Assembly: GCA_030425615.1 (NCBI GenBank)
Contig: JAUIAI010000189.1
Span: forward strand, 1-6,120
Direction of reading: 5' to 3'
Source of the DNA: Gammaproteobacteria bacterium
GTDB lineage: Bacteria; Pseudomonadota; Gammaproteobacteria; Burkholderiales; Burkholderiaceae_E
DNA: 6,120 nucleotides
Position numbers and translations under genes: made by a program. Below, piece after piece: positions 1-6,120 of the stretch. Numbering within the stretch: position 1 is the first letter of the stretch; each line of letters begins with the position of its first letter. The notes beneath the pieces are model-generated. The model made no database searches. It was given only the letters and a program-made list of their open reading frames with translations, and was not told the DNA's origin.

Positions 1-636
1 AACACGCTCGACATGTACGAGTACTCGATGGACACGAGCGGTGGCACCAGCGGATCGCCCGTGCTGCGCGACGGCAAAGTGATCGGCGTGCACAACTCGG
101 GCAACTATCAACTCACGTTCCGCCCCGGACCGAACAATACGGTTGTGATTGACCGCGATGCCACCGGCACGGCCTCGTTCGGGATTCACATCAGGCACCT
201 GCTCGCACTCATTCGGGAGTACGAGTCCGGCGTGCTGGCCGCCGAGCGCCGCTTCCGCCTGCCGCCGCCGGCCGAACTCGTCGCGGCGGCCCCGAACCAG
301 AACGGCAATGTGTCCAACCCGGACAATGCAAACGTCGCTCACGGCCTGTCGATGACCATCGCCCCTGATCTGACCGTCACCGGCACGAGCAGTTGGCCGG
401 CCAATCCAACGCTGGGACTGGCCGCGAGGAGCTTCACGCTCTCAGGAACGATCAACCCGAACGGTCAGGTGGAGATCACCGACAACACGCCCGAGGTCAT
501 CGCCGGCTTCCGCCGGGGCGTCTATGTCGGGACGTTCAACCCCGCGGCGCGACGCATCGATGGTCAGTACTTCGAGTACGATCAGCCGAACGATGATCTG
601 ATCTACTTCGGGGACTGGACGGCCGGCGCGCGCTGA
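1..636 (+). CDS. Trypsin-like serine protease, C-terminal part (5' end outside window)
   Basis: The frame is open from base 1 and stops with TGA at 634-636, so 211 residues of a longer protein are visible. Near the start is G-T-S-G-S-P-V (residues 15-21), the nucleophile motif of chymotrypsin/trypsin-fold (S1-like) proteases. The catalytic serine would be Ser19, codon 55-57. The strand V-I-G-V-H-N-S-G that follows, and F-G-I-H-I about 30 residues later, fit the end of the protease fold. The His and Asp of the triad would lie upstream, outside the window. After about residue 85 the character changes to a Pro/Ala/Asn-rich linker and then a beta-rich domain (about 110-211) with alternating Thr/Ser/Gly strands and G-x-Y-x-G-T-F, ending in G-D-W-T. 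I do not recognise this domain; it could be a substrate-binding or surface module. Export is likely for the family, but the signal peptide is not visible. Confidence 0.8.
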   Translation, partial: NTLDMYEYSMDTSGGTSGSPVLRDGKVIGVHNSGNYQLTFRPGPNNTVVIDRDATGTASFGIHIRHLLALIREYESGVLAAERRFRLPPPAELVAAAPNQNGNVSNPDNANVAHGLSMTIAPDLTVTGTSSWPANPTLGLAARSFTLSGTINPNGQVEITDNTPEVIAGFRRGVYVGTFNPAARRIDGQYFEYDQPNDDLIYFGDWTAGAR

Positions 637-641
637 GGGAT

Positions 642-669
642 GGTCGGGCCGCGCACGGCCGGTACGACC
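642..669 (+). other. Hairpin just after the protease stop codon
   Basis: GGTCGGGCCG (642-651) can pair with CGGCC (656-660) and CGACC (665-669) across a CGCA loop, leaving GGTA (661-664) as a bulge. It starts 5 nt after the protease stop. No T-run follows, so it is at best a weak terminator or an mRNA 3'-end stabiliser; it may also be a chance product of high GC. Confidence 0.3.
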
Positions 670-689
670 CCAGGGAGTACTGCCCGGCC

Positions 690-722
690 GGGTGCAGGGC
701 CCGCTCCGCGGGGGATGCACCC
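690..722 (+). promoter_or_regulatory. Two-stage hairpin abutting the luxR-type Shine-Dalgarno
   Basis: GGGTGCA (690-696) is exactly complementary to TGCACCC (716-722). Inside it CCCGC (700-704) pairs with GCGGG (708-712) around a TCC triloop, with a 3x3 internal loop between the stems. The Shine-Dalgarno AGGAGGT begins at 723, the next base. In mRNA this structure would sit directly against the ribosome site of the regulator gene, so it could affect translation. The outer arms could equally be an interrupted DNA operator. The pairing is seen in the sequence; the function is inference. Confidence 0.4.
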
Positions 723-729
723 AGGAGGT
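723..729 (+). promoter_or_regulatory. Strong Shine-Dalgarno fixing the regulator start
   Basis: AGGAGGT lies 6 nt upstream of ATG 736. It decides the start against two in-frame upstream ATGs, at 640 and 715, neither of which has a comparable ribosome site. ATG 715 would also lie inside the hairpin. Confidence 0.8.
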
Positions 730-735
730 CCGGAG

Positions 736-1758
736 ATGTCCACCGGTATCGACGATGCGGAAGTCGAATCGCTGATTCTCGAGCTCTATCGCGGCGCGAG
801 TTCGACCCGGCTCGGCAGTTACCAGGACCGCGCGCTCGCGAGCCTCGGAGCCGTGGTGCGTTTCGACGCCGCCTGGTGGGGCCGGGCGATCTTCGACCCT
901 CCGAAGATCCTGCACGTGCACCTGCTGAATGCGAGTGAGTCGATCCTGCACGACTACCAGGCAATCCAGGAGCACGATTTCTTCCGTGATGCGATGCTGG
1001 CCGAGCCCGGAAGGTCGTTCTCGATGCTCGAACTGATGCCGCGAGAGCGCTATCTGAAGCACCCGCTCTATACGCGCTACGGCCGTCATCACAAACTGGA
1101 GGATACCCTCGGGACCGTGCTCTCGGACGACGATTCAGGACTGTGCGAGTTCCTCACGGTCTGGCGCTTCGACGCGCGCTGGCCGTTCAGCCAGATCGAC
1201 CGCAGTCGGATGCAGCGGATCATGCCGCATCTGGCCGAGTCTTTCCGGATCAGCAGGCTCCTGTCTCTGCAGGAGCTGGTCGCGGCCGACGTGTCTCCTG
1301 GCAGCGCACGAGCATGGTCGCTCATAGACGGCGAGGCTGGCTGCCTGGTGGAGGTGAGCCAGACCTTCGTCGACCTGATCCGCGAGGCCTGGCCGGAGTG
1401 GAAGGGCGCGGCCCTTCCCGTGGAGCTGTTCAGGACCCTGCGACGGCGCAGGGAGTTCACTGTTCGCTCGCTGAAGCTTCGCAGCGAGCCGGTGGGTGGC
1501 TATGTTCTCGTGCTGGCGAGACGGCTCTCGGGTTTCGACCAGCTGGGTCATCGCGAGCGCGAGGTGGTCCGACGGTTTGCCGCCGCCCGCTCGTACCGGG
1601 ACGTGGCCGACCAGCTCGGGACTTCTCCGGTCACGGTGAGAAATCAAGTCGCCAACGTGTACCGGAAACTGAACATCCACAGCAAGGCTGAACTCGTTCA
1701 ACTGCTCGAACGCGCGGGCGAATCAGATTGGACGATCGGTGAGTCGCCCCGGCACTGA
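736..1758 (+). CDS. LuxR/GerE-type helix-turn-helix transcriptional regulator
   Basis: A 340-residue protein. The C-terminal 55 or so residues (about 270-325) form a LuxR/GerE DNA-binding domain: L-G-H-R-E-R-E-V-V, then Y-R-D-V-A-D-Q-L-G, then the recognition helix S-P-V-T-V-R-N-Q-V-A-N-V-Y-R-K-L (297-312) and N-I-H-S-K-A-E-L. Residues about 10-180 form an effector or partner domain that I cannot assign, rich in aromatics, with W-W-G-R near 47-50. Residues about 190-262 (W-S-L-I-D-G-E-A-G to Y-V-L-V-L-A-R) look PAS-like. No phosphoacceptor receiver domain is evident, so it is probably a one-component regulator; its ligand is unknown. The start at 736 follows from AGGAGGT at 723-729. It runs in the same direction as the protease 99 bp upstream, but structured leader separates them. 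Control of the neighbouring repeat-protein or monooxygenase gene is possible by proximity only. Confidence 0.88.
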   Translation: MSTGIDDAEVESLILELYRGASSTRLGSYQDRALASLGAVVRFDAAWWGRAIFDPPKILHVHLLNASESILHDYQAIQEHDFFRDAMLAEPGRSFSMLELMPRERYLKHPLYTRYGRHHKLEDTLGTVLSDDDSGLCEFLTVWRFDARWPFSQIDRSRMQRIMPHLAESFRISRLLSLQELVAADVSPGSARAWSLIDGEAGCLVEVSQTFVDLIREAWPEWKGAALPVELFRTLRRRREFTVRSLKLRSEPVGGYVLVLARRLSGFDQLGHREREVVRRFAAARSYRDVADQLGTSPVTVRNQVANVYRKLNIHSKAELVQLLERAGESDWTIGESPRH

Positions 1759-1763
1759 TTCCC

Positions 1764-1781
1764 GGGCCTGACGGCAGGCCC
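1764..1781. terminator. Short hairpin after the regulator gene
   Basis: GGGCCTG (1764-1770) pairs perfectly with CAGGCCC (1775-1781) around an ACGG loop, starting 5 nt after the regulator stop. There is no T-run. It may act with the longer hairpin at 1793-1822. Confidence 0.4.
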
Positions 1782-1792
1782 CGAAGAACACC

Positions 1793-1822
1793 GGGGCGCC
1801 GGCTCGATTGAGCCGGCGCCCC
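1793..1822. terminator. Perfect 13-bp hairpin between convergent genes, probable bidirectional terminator
   Basis: GGGGCGCCGGCTC (1793-1805) is fully complementary to GAGCCGGCGCCCC (1810-1822) around a GATT loop. It lies between the stop of the + strand regulator (1758) and the stop of the - strand repeat protein (1849), where a terminator serving both is expected. The + strand continues TTCATGT and the - strand continues GGTGTTCTTC, so the U-tracts are poor on both sides. The position and very stable stem favour termination, though possibly not of the classical intrinsic kind. Confidence 0.7.
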
Positions 1823-1848
1823 TTCATGTCGACTGATGCCCGCGACGT

Positions 1849-2427
1849 TTACTCGCCGAGGCTGGTCGCGCCGATTCGCGCATCACCCTCGAACCCGTAC
1901 AGCGCGCCACGCGTCTGCGGACCCTGCGGGCCGATGTCGGCCATCTGCACCGTCACGCCACCCGCCGGAGTCGCGCCGGATTCGAAGCCGTAGAGCGCTC
2001 CGCGCCCCAGCGGGCCGTCGGCCGGGATCACCGCGGCGACCAGCCGCGAACCGGTCGTGCCCTCGCCGATCGAACCGTACAGCTCACCGCCGGCGACGAC
2101 AAAGCCCGCGCGCTCCTGGCTCATGCTCGTCATCGGCGCGCCGCCCACGTCACCTGCACGCTCGATCTCGAAACCGTAGAGCACGCCGGTGGGCTCCACA
2201 CGGGTGTCGAACGACTTGGCCATCTGCGAAGCCGCGGCCGGGCGGACCGTCTCGAAGCCGTACAGCGCGCCCGTCACCCTGCCGTCGTTCTCGAAGGCGA
2301 TGGGCTGTGAGGAGCCCGCCTGGCCCGTGGTCAGGTCCACGGCACCGTAGAGCTCGCTGGCGAAAGCGCCCGGAGCGGCAAGGGTGGTGGCGGTGGCGAT
2401 GCTGGCGAGGAAGAGTTTGGTGTTCAT
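1849..2427 (-). CDS. Exported protein with six LYG(FE) repeats, unrecognised family
   Basis: A 192-residue protein. M-N-T-K-L-F-L-A-S-I begins a Sec-type signal peptide with a hydrophobic core to about residue 18 and a likely cleavage after A-F-A (23) or A-F-A-S (24). The mature part has no cysteine and no membrane segment. It holds six copies of L-Y-G at residues 26, 55, 83, 116, 145 and 176, spaced 28-33 residues. Four read [AV]-L-Y-G-F-E and two E-L-Y-G; Gly-rich stretches precede five of them. Between copies are Gly/Ala/Thr/Val/Gln-rich stretches, some with S-Q or Q-M-A. ATG 2427 has AAGGAG at 2442-2437, 9 nt upstream. A longer frame to 2532 is possible but would bury the signal peptide and lacks a ribosome site. 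The gene is monocistronic, divergent from the monooxygenase and convergent with the regulator. I cannot name a function; a periplasmic or surface repeat protein is inferred. Confidence 0.85.
   Translation of the reverse strand: MNTKLFLASIATATTLAAPGAFASELYGAVDLTTGQAGSSQPIAFENDGRVTGALYGFETVRPAAASQMAKSFDTRVEPTGVLYGFEIERAGDVGGAPMTSMSQERAGFVVAGGELYGSIGEGTTGSRLVAAVIPADGPLGRGALYGFESGATPAGGVTVQMADIGPQGPQTRGALYGFEGDARIGATSLGE
1888..2355 (-). repeat. Six in-frame coding repeats (LYG/LYGFE units)
   Basis: The repeated codons lie at 2355-2344, 2268-2251, 2184-2167, 2085-2074, 1998-1981 and 1905-1888. At DNA level the four full copies match the pattern GYGCTSTACGGNTTCGAR on the - strand, while the spacers between copies have diverged. 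This suggests an old internal duplication with selection on the motif, not a recent tandem expansion. Confidence 0.85.
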
Positions 2428-2436
2428 TTTTGTTGA

Positions 2437-2442
2437 CTCCTT
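2437..2442 (-). promoter_or_regulatory. Shine-Dalgarno of the LYG-repeat protein
   Basis: AAGGAG reads on the - strand at 2442-2437, 9 nt before ATG 2427. It supports the short start, which places the signal peptide at the N-terminus. Confidence 0.75.
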
Positions 2443-2481
2443 GAGGTGTCGGTATCTGGATCGGGAGGAGGAGAAAGCTGT

Positions 2482-2510
2482 TTTCGTGTCGAACGCTCTG
2501 TTTCGTGTCG
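2482..2510. repeat. Direct repeat TTTCGTGTCG with overlapping inverted repeat
   Basis: TTTCGTGTCG occurs at 2482-2491 and again at 2501-2510, 19 bp start to start, close to two helical turns. TCGAACG (2489-2495), which overlaps the first copy, is the exact reverse complement of CGTTCGA (2509-2515), which overlaps the second. The arrangement resembles a tandem operator near the promoter of the - strand gene; the protein that would bind is unknown. Confidence 0.5.
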
Positions 2511-2578
2511 TTCGATGGTTCCCATTGTGCAAACCGCCGGTATCGCCATCACTGCGGTCAGGGATCGAAAGAATGTCC

Positions 2579-2604
2579 GGTTTGTCTCGGTTTCATCACA
2601 AACC
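2579..2604. promoter_or_regulatory. Inverted repeat GGTTTGT-N12-ACAAACC, possible operator
   Basis: GGTTTGT (2579-2585) is perfectly complementary to ACAAACC (2598-2604). CGGTTT also recurs at 2578-2583 and 2588-2593, ten bp apart, and in reverse as AAACCG at 2531-2536. The position upstream of both divergent genes fits a regulator site. Function is inferred. Confidence 0.4.
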
Positions 2605-2613
2605 CCGGAGACG

Positions 2614-2638
2614 CCCGGACGACGGGCCGTCCGTCGGG
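2614..2638. promoter_or_regulatory. Interrupted palindrome upstream of the monooxygenase gene
   Basis: Centred on G2626, GACGG (2621-2625) pairs with CCGTC (2627-2631), and the outer CCCG (2614-2617) pairs with CGGG (2635-2638); three unpaired bases lie between the blocks on each side. It ends 6 bp before the -10-like TATGCT at 2645, where an operator would sit. Its high GC raises the chance of coincidence. Confidence 0.35.
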
Positions 2639-2695
2639 TCGGGGTATGCTTTCGGGCGTTCGGGGCACCTGTCGAGGCCCCGTTGCGGCACTTGA

Positions 2696-2701
2696 AAGGA
2701 G
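2696..2701 (+). promoter_or_regulatory. Shine-Dalgarno of the monooxygenase gene
   Basis: AAGGAG lies 5 nt before ATG 2707. It fixes the start there instead of at in-frame upstream codons reaching back to 2446, which would add 87 residues unlike the family and run through the whole promoter region. Confidence 0.8.
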
Positions 2702-2706
2702 ACGAA

Positions 2707-4328
<1,622 letters not shown>

Positions 4329-4356
<28 letters not shown>

Positions 4357-5027
4357 GACGTCACGGCAGTCTGCTCGCCGGGCGGTCGGTTGCGCTGCTC
4401 CACGCGGATGAGTTCCTGCGTGGGAAAGCCCAGGCTGACCGCCCGGTCCAGGAAGTGGACATACAGCGCCTCGTCGACCTCCGGCTCGCGTGACAGCAAC
4501 CAGAGGTAGTCGCGCGAGTTGCCTGCCACGAACGCATAGCGGTAGCCCGGGTCCAGTTCGAAGACCACATAGGCGGCGTAGAACGGGCCGAAGAAACTCA
4601 CCTTCAGATGGGCGGTGTCGGGGGACTGCACGAAACGCGCCCGGCCGCGCGCCTCGCGCCACTCACCCTCGGCAACCGACCACCCGCGGTTGATCACTTC
4701 GAGTCCGCCATCCGGGTGGGGTGCGTACCTGGCCGTGACGTGCGATAGGCCGCGCTCGAAGCGATGGTCCAGGCGCGCGATCTCGTACCAGCGGCCCAGG
4801 TAACGGTTGAGTTCGAAACCCTGCACCGGCTCGATGCCGTCGGGCACACTGGTGCAGCCGGCGACGAAGGGGCCGAACCCACCGGCCGCCAGGGCACCCC
4901 CCGCCTGCAGGATGCGTCTGCGTGCGCACGACACGCCGCCGGAGCCGGATCGGACCGGGGCGCGTGTGCCGACGGCAGAGGCGGCCGGTGCCGCGTCCGG
5001 GGGCAGGAGTCGGGGAACGGATTTCAT
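4329..5027 (-). CDS. blc: Blc-type bacterial lipocalin, probable Tat-exported lipoprotein
   Basis: A 232-residue protein. The lipocalin core (about 70-211) has the family hallmark Y-L-G-R-W-Y-E-I-A-R (76-85), then D-H-R-F-E-R-G-L, V-I-N-R-G, L-K-V-S-F-F-G-P-F-Y (141-150) and D-Y-L-W-L-L-S-R (173-180), closely following E. coli Blc from memory. Blc binds lysophospholipids and fatty acids and is anchored in the outer membrane. The lipobox is V-A-G-C with Cys58 as the lipid-modified residue. It is preceded by R-R-R-I-L-Q (36-41) and a weakly hydrophobic A/G-rich stretch, a twin-arginine pattern, after an unusually long n-region of about 35 residues. GGAGGA (5040-5035) lies 7 nt before ATG 5027. 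About 20 residues extend past the usual C-terminus, into the monooxygenase gene. It lies 114 bp downstream of chaC in the same direction and could share its transcript. Confidence 0.93.
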
Positions 5028-5034
5028 CGATGGG

Positions 5035-5040
5035 TCCTCC
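5035..5040 (-). promoter_or_regulatory. Shine-Dalgarno of the lipocalin gene
   Basis: GGAGGA reads on the - strand, 7 nt before ATG 5027. It supports the long N-terminus, including the region before the twin-arginine motif, and there is no other in-frame ATG before the lipobox. Confidence 0.75.
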
Positions 5041-5070
5041 GGGGCTGCGCCGCGTCCCGGCGCCGGCGTT

Positions 5071-5090
5071 CGGCCGGGTACTCCCGACCG
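5071..5090 (-). other. Small hairpin between chaC and blc
   Basis: On the - strand, the complements of 5083-5090 and 5071-5078 pair over 8 bp with one G-U pair and an AGTA loop. No T-run follows. It could be a weak terminator or processing site in the 114-bp gap; otherwise this gap shows nothing I can name. Confidence 0.25.
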
Positions 5091-5141
5091 GATCGCGTCA
5101 GTCTCGTCAGCATGAAGCGTGCCCGACCCGTCGCGACCGGC

Positions 5142-5858
5142 TCATGCTTCCATGCGCTTGTTCAGGCGCGCCTCGAGGAGGCGGTGGAGCCTGTCCAGCC
5201 CGCTGTCACGCACTCCGAGCCCGAGCAGGCTCGCGCGCGTGGCCTCGAAATACTCGTGACTCGTGCCCAGGTGACCTTCTCCGGTGAGCAGCATCTCGAC
5301 GATCTGCTCGGTCGGGCACTTACCCAGGTACCGTTCGCTGGCACGATTGATGACGAAGGTGAGCGCCGTGACCGGGCGCCCGCCGATACGCACCGTCACC
5401 CATCGGGCCTGATAGGCGTAGGACAACATCTCGCGGCGCCAGAGCAGATGGAGCTCGTGGCGGGCCTTGCTCGCCGCGATGCGCAGCGCCATGCCGTGAC
5501 AGGAGCCGCCGCGGTCGAGGGCCAGCATCACGCCCGGTCGCTCGAGGCTGCCGCGGCCGCTGAGCAGGCGCAGGCAGAAGCGGCGGCTGTAACCGTGCAG
5601 ATGGGCGTGAACCGGCTCTTCCAGCTCGATCGCCGGGTTCCACATCAGTGAACCGTAGCCGAACACGTGGACGTCTCCGAGGCGTCCCTCCGGGCAGACC
5701 GCGAGCGTCTGCTCCAGCGACTCGACCAGTTCCGGCTCGCTGCGCATCCGGTAGCCGGGCGGCGCATTGGCACGGAAGCGCTCGGCCAGGGAGCCGTCGA
5801 GCAGACGCTCACGGGTGATGACATGTTGACGTGCGGGCTTGTCGGCGGACTCGGTCAT
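5142..5858 (-). CDS. chaC: ChaC-type glutathione-specific gamma-glutamylcyclotransferase
   Basis: A 238-residue cytosolic enzyme of the ChaC family, which splits glutathione into 5-oxoproline and cysteinyl-glycine. The substrate-binding signature V-F-G-Y-G-S-L-M-W-N-P is near residues 65-75, followed by G-Y-S-R-R-F-C-L-R-L and G-R-G-S-x-E-x-P-G-x-M-L-A-L, as in E. coli ChaC. The catalytic glutamate is probably Glu143 in L-W-R-R-E-M (numbering from ATG 5858). The C-terminal G-x-L-G-T-x-x-E-Y-F and L-G-V-R-D-S-G-L-D are also family-like, and V-I-T-R near the N-terminus aligns with the E. coli start. ATG 5858 is preferred; an in-frame GTG at 5864 directly follows the TGA of the upstream frame and would add two residues. 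There is no strong Shine-Dalgarno, so coupling to translation of the upstream frame is likely. Length is normal and no key motif is lost. Confidence 0.93.
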   Translation of the reverse strand: MTESADKPARQHVITRERLLDGSLAERFRANAPPGYRMRSEPELVESLEQTLAVCPEGRLGDVHVFGYGSLMWNPAIELEEPVHAHLHGYSRRFCLRLLSGRGSLERPGVMLALDRGGSCHGMALRIAASKARHELHLLWRREMLSYAYQARWVTVRIGGRPVTALTFVINRASERYLGKCPTEQIVEMLLTGEGHLGTSHEYFEATRASLLGLGVRDSGLDRLHRLLEARLNKRMEA

Positions 5859-5864
5859 GCGCAC

Positions 5865-6120
5865 TCAGATGCCGATATCCTGAAGGTTGTAGTCGTGCAT
5901 GTCCTGACGGGCAACGTCGTTCCATCGCCAACGATCCGTCTCGCCGGCCAGCGGGGCATAGTCGAACGGCGTCTCGTGCGGATACCGCTGACGACGCGCG
6001 TCGATCGCATAGCCGACGACCCGCGACCGGTGACGAATGTAGTCCTCGGTGTAGTCGGACACCGGGTTGTGCACGCCTCCGCTGCGCACGCCGAGCACTG
6101 ACGAGCGGCGGAGGCGTGCA
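5865..6120 (-). CDS. Hypothetical protein, probably partial (5' end beyond window)
   Basis: The frame stops with TGA at 5867-5865 and stays open to the right edge, so the true start may lie outside. Inside the window the only start-like codons near its N-terminus are GTGs such as 6098, none with a convincing ribosome site. The better-looking part, from about 6060 down, reads D-Y-T-E-D-Y-I-R-H-R-S-R-V-V-G-Y-A-I-D-A-R-R, then Y-P-H-E-T-P-F-D-Y-A-P-L and W-R-W-N-D-V, with a charged, aromatic-rich and probably soluble composition. There is no signal peptide, membrane segment or motif I recognise. The stop lies 6 nt before the preferred chaC ATG, so the two are probably in one transcript. Codon use is like its neighbours. 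It could be a small conserved protein or the tail of a larger one. Confidence 0.6.
   Translation of the reverse strand, partial: ARLRRSSVLGVRSGGVHNPVSDYTEDYIRHRSRVVGYAIDARRQRYPHETPFDYAPLAGETDRWRWNDVARQDMHDYNLQDIGI
6070..6120. repeat. 13-bp perfect inverted repeat at the right edge
   Basis: TGCACGCCTCCGC (6070-6082) is the exact reverse complement of GCGGAGGCGTGCA (6108-6120), with 25 nt between the arms. The right arm ends on the last base, so the repeat could be longer. It overlaps the 5' part of the unassigned - strand frame, suggesting either an operator or leader hairpin (if that gene starts downstream, near 6062-6075) or a structured coding segment. Confidence 0.6.

Larger units (their letters stand above)
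2428..2706. promoter_or_regulatory. Divergent intergenic region carrying promoters for both flanking genes
   Basis: These 279 bp separate the LYG-repeat gene (-) from the monooxygenase gene (+) and should hold both promoters. The region is visibly richer in A/T runs than the genes. It contains a 10-bp direct repeat (2482-2491, 2501-2510), a 7-bp inverted repeat with 12-bp spacer (2579-2604) and an interrupted palindrome (2614-2638). I could not place convincing -35/-10 pairs; TATGCT at 2645-2650 is the best -10-like hexamer for the + strand, without a good -35. Confidence 0.6.

Noticed and set aside
85..100. A 12-bp match (GGCGTGCACAAC) between the protease gene and the - strand near 6066-6077
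   Set aside because: A single 12-bp match is expected by chance in a window of this size, and the flanks differ.
442..1092. A 216-codon open frame on the - strand
   Set aside because: It is antisense to the protease C-terminal domain and the regulator N-terminus, with no ribosome site or recognisable motif.
1888..2355. Evenly spaced repeats as a possible CRISPR array
   Set aside because: The spacing is about 84-99 bp, the repeats are only 12-18 bp and they encode an in-frame protein motif.
1836..2444. A 202-codon + strand frame opposite the LYG-repeat gene
   Set aside because: The product is almost entirely Arg/Pro/Ser/Ala. The - strand frame has a signal peptide, a Shine-Dalgarno and protein-level repeats, so it is the real gene.
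2645..2650. TATGCT as a sigma-70 -10 box
   Set aside because: No acceptable -35 hexamer lies 16-18 bp upstream, so I mention it only as a weak candidate and do not call a promoter.
2446..2706. An upstream extension of the monooxygenase by 87 codons
   Set aside because: It would occupy the divergent promoter region, lacks a ribosome site and precedes the normal family N-terminus, whereas ATG 2707 has AAGGAG at the right distance.
4764..5651. A 295-codon open frame on the + strand
   Set aside because: It is antisense to the lipocalin N-terminus and chaC, both of which have clear family motifs. The translated product is low-complexity Ala/Arg-rich.

Overview
The window is high-GC bacterial DNA, with codon third positions mostly G or C and clear Shine-Dalgarno sites (AGGAGGT, AAGGAG, GGAGGA). 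A Blc-type lipocalin lipoprotein, an E. coli-like ChaC and signal-peptide-bearing exported proteins suggest a Gram-negative proteobacterium, perhaps a high-GC gammaproteobacterium. That placement is inference. I see no rRNA, tRNA, CRISPR array, transposase or phage gene. Coding is dense; the longest non-coding gap is 279 bp (2428-2706).

Layout from left to right. (1) The 3' part of a trypsin-like serine protease gene (+, 1-636), entering at its catalytic-serine motif and carrying a beta-rich C-terminal region. (2) A 99-nt leader with two hairpins, the second ending where the Shine-Dalgarno of the next gene begins. (3) A LuxR/GerE-type regulator (+, 736-1758). (4) Two hairpins between convergent genes, one a perfect 13-bp stem. 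(5) A small exported protein (-, 1849-2427) made of six roughly 30-residue units, each headed by LYG or LYGFE; I do not recognise this family. (6) A divergent intergenic region with several dyads and direct repeats. (7) A type I Baeyer-Villiger monooxygenase (+, 2707-4356) close to the phenylacetone monooxygenase type. (8) A Blc lipocalin (-, 4329-5027) whose 3' end overlaps the monooxygenase by 28 bp tail to tail. (9) A ChaC glutathione-specific gamma-glutamylcyclotransferase (-, 5142-5858). (10) An unrecognised reading frame (-, 5865 to the window end), directly upstream of chaC and probably cotranscribed with it.

The genes do not form one obvious pathway. The monooxygenase inserts oxygen into ketones. 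ChaC degrades glutathione, and Blc-type lipocalins are membrane-anchored lipid binders linked to envelope stress, so a link to lipophilic-compound or envelope stress is possible but unproven. The part least explained by known families is the LYG-repeat protein together with the repeat-rich divergent region it shares with the monooxygenase gene.
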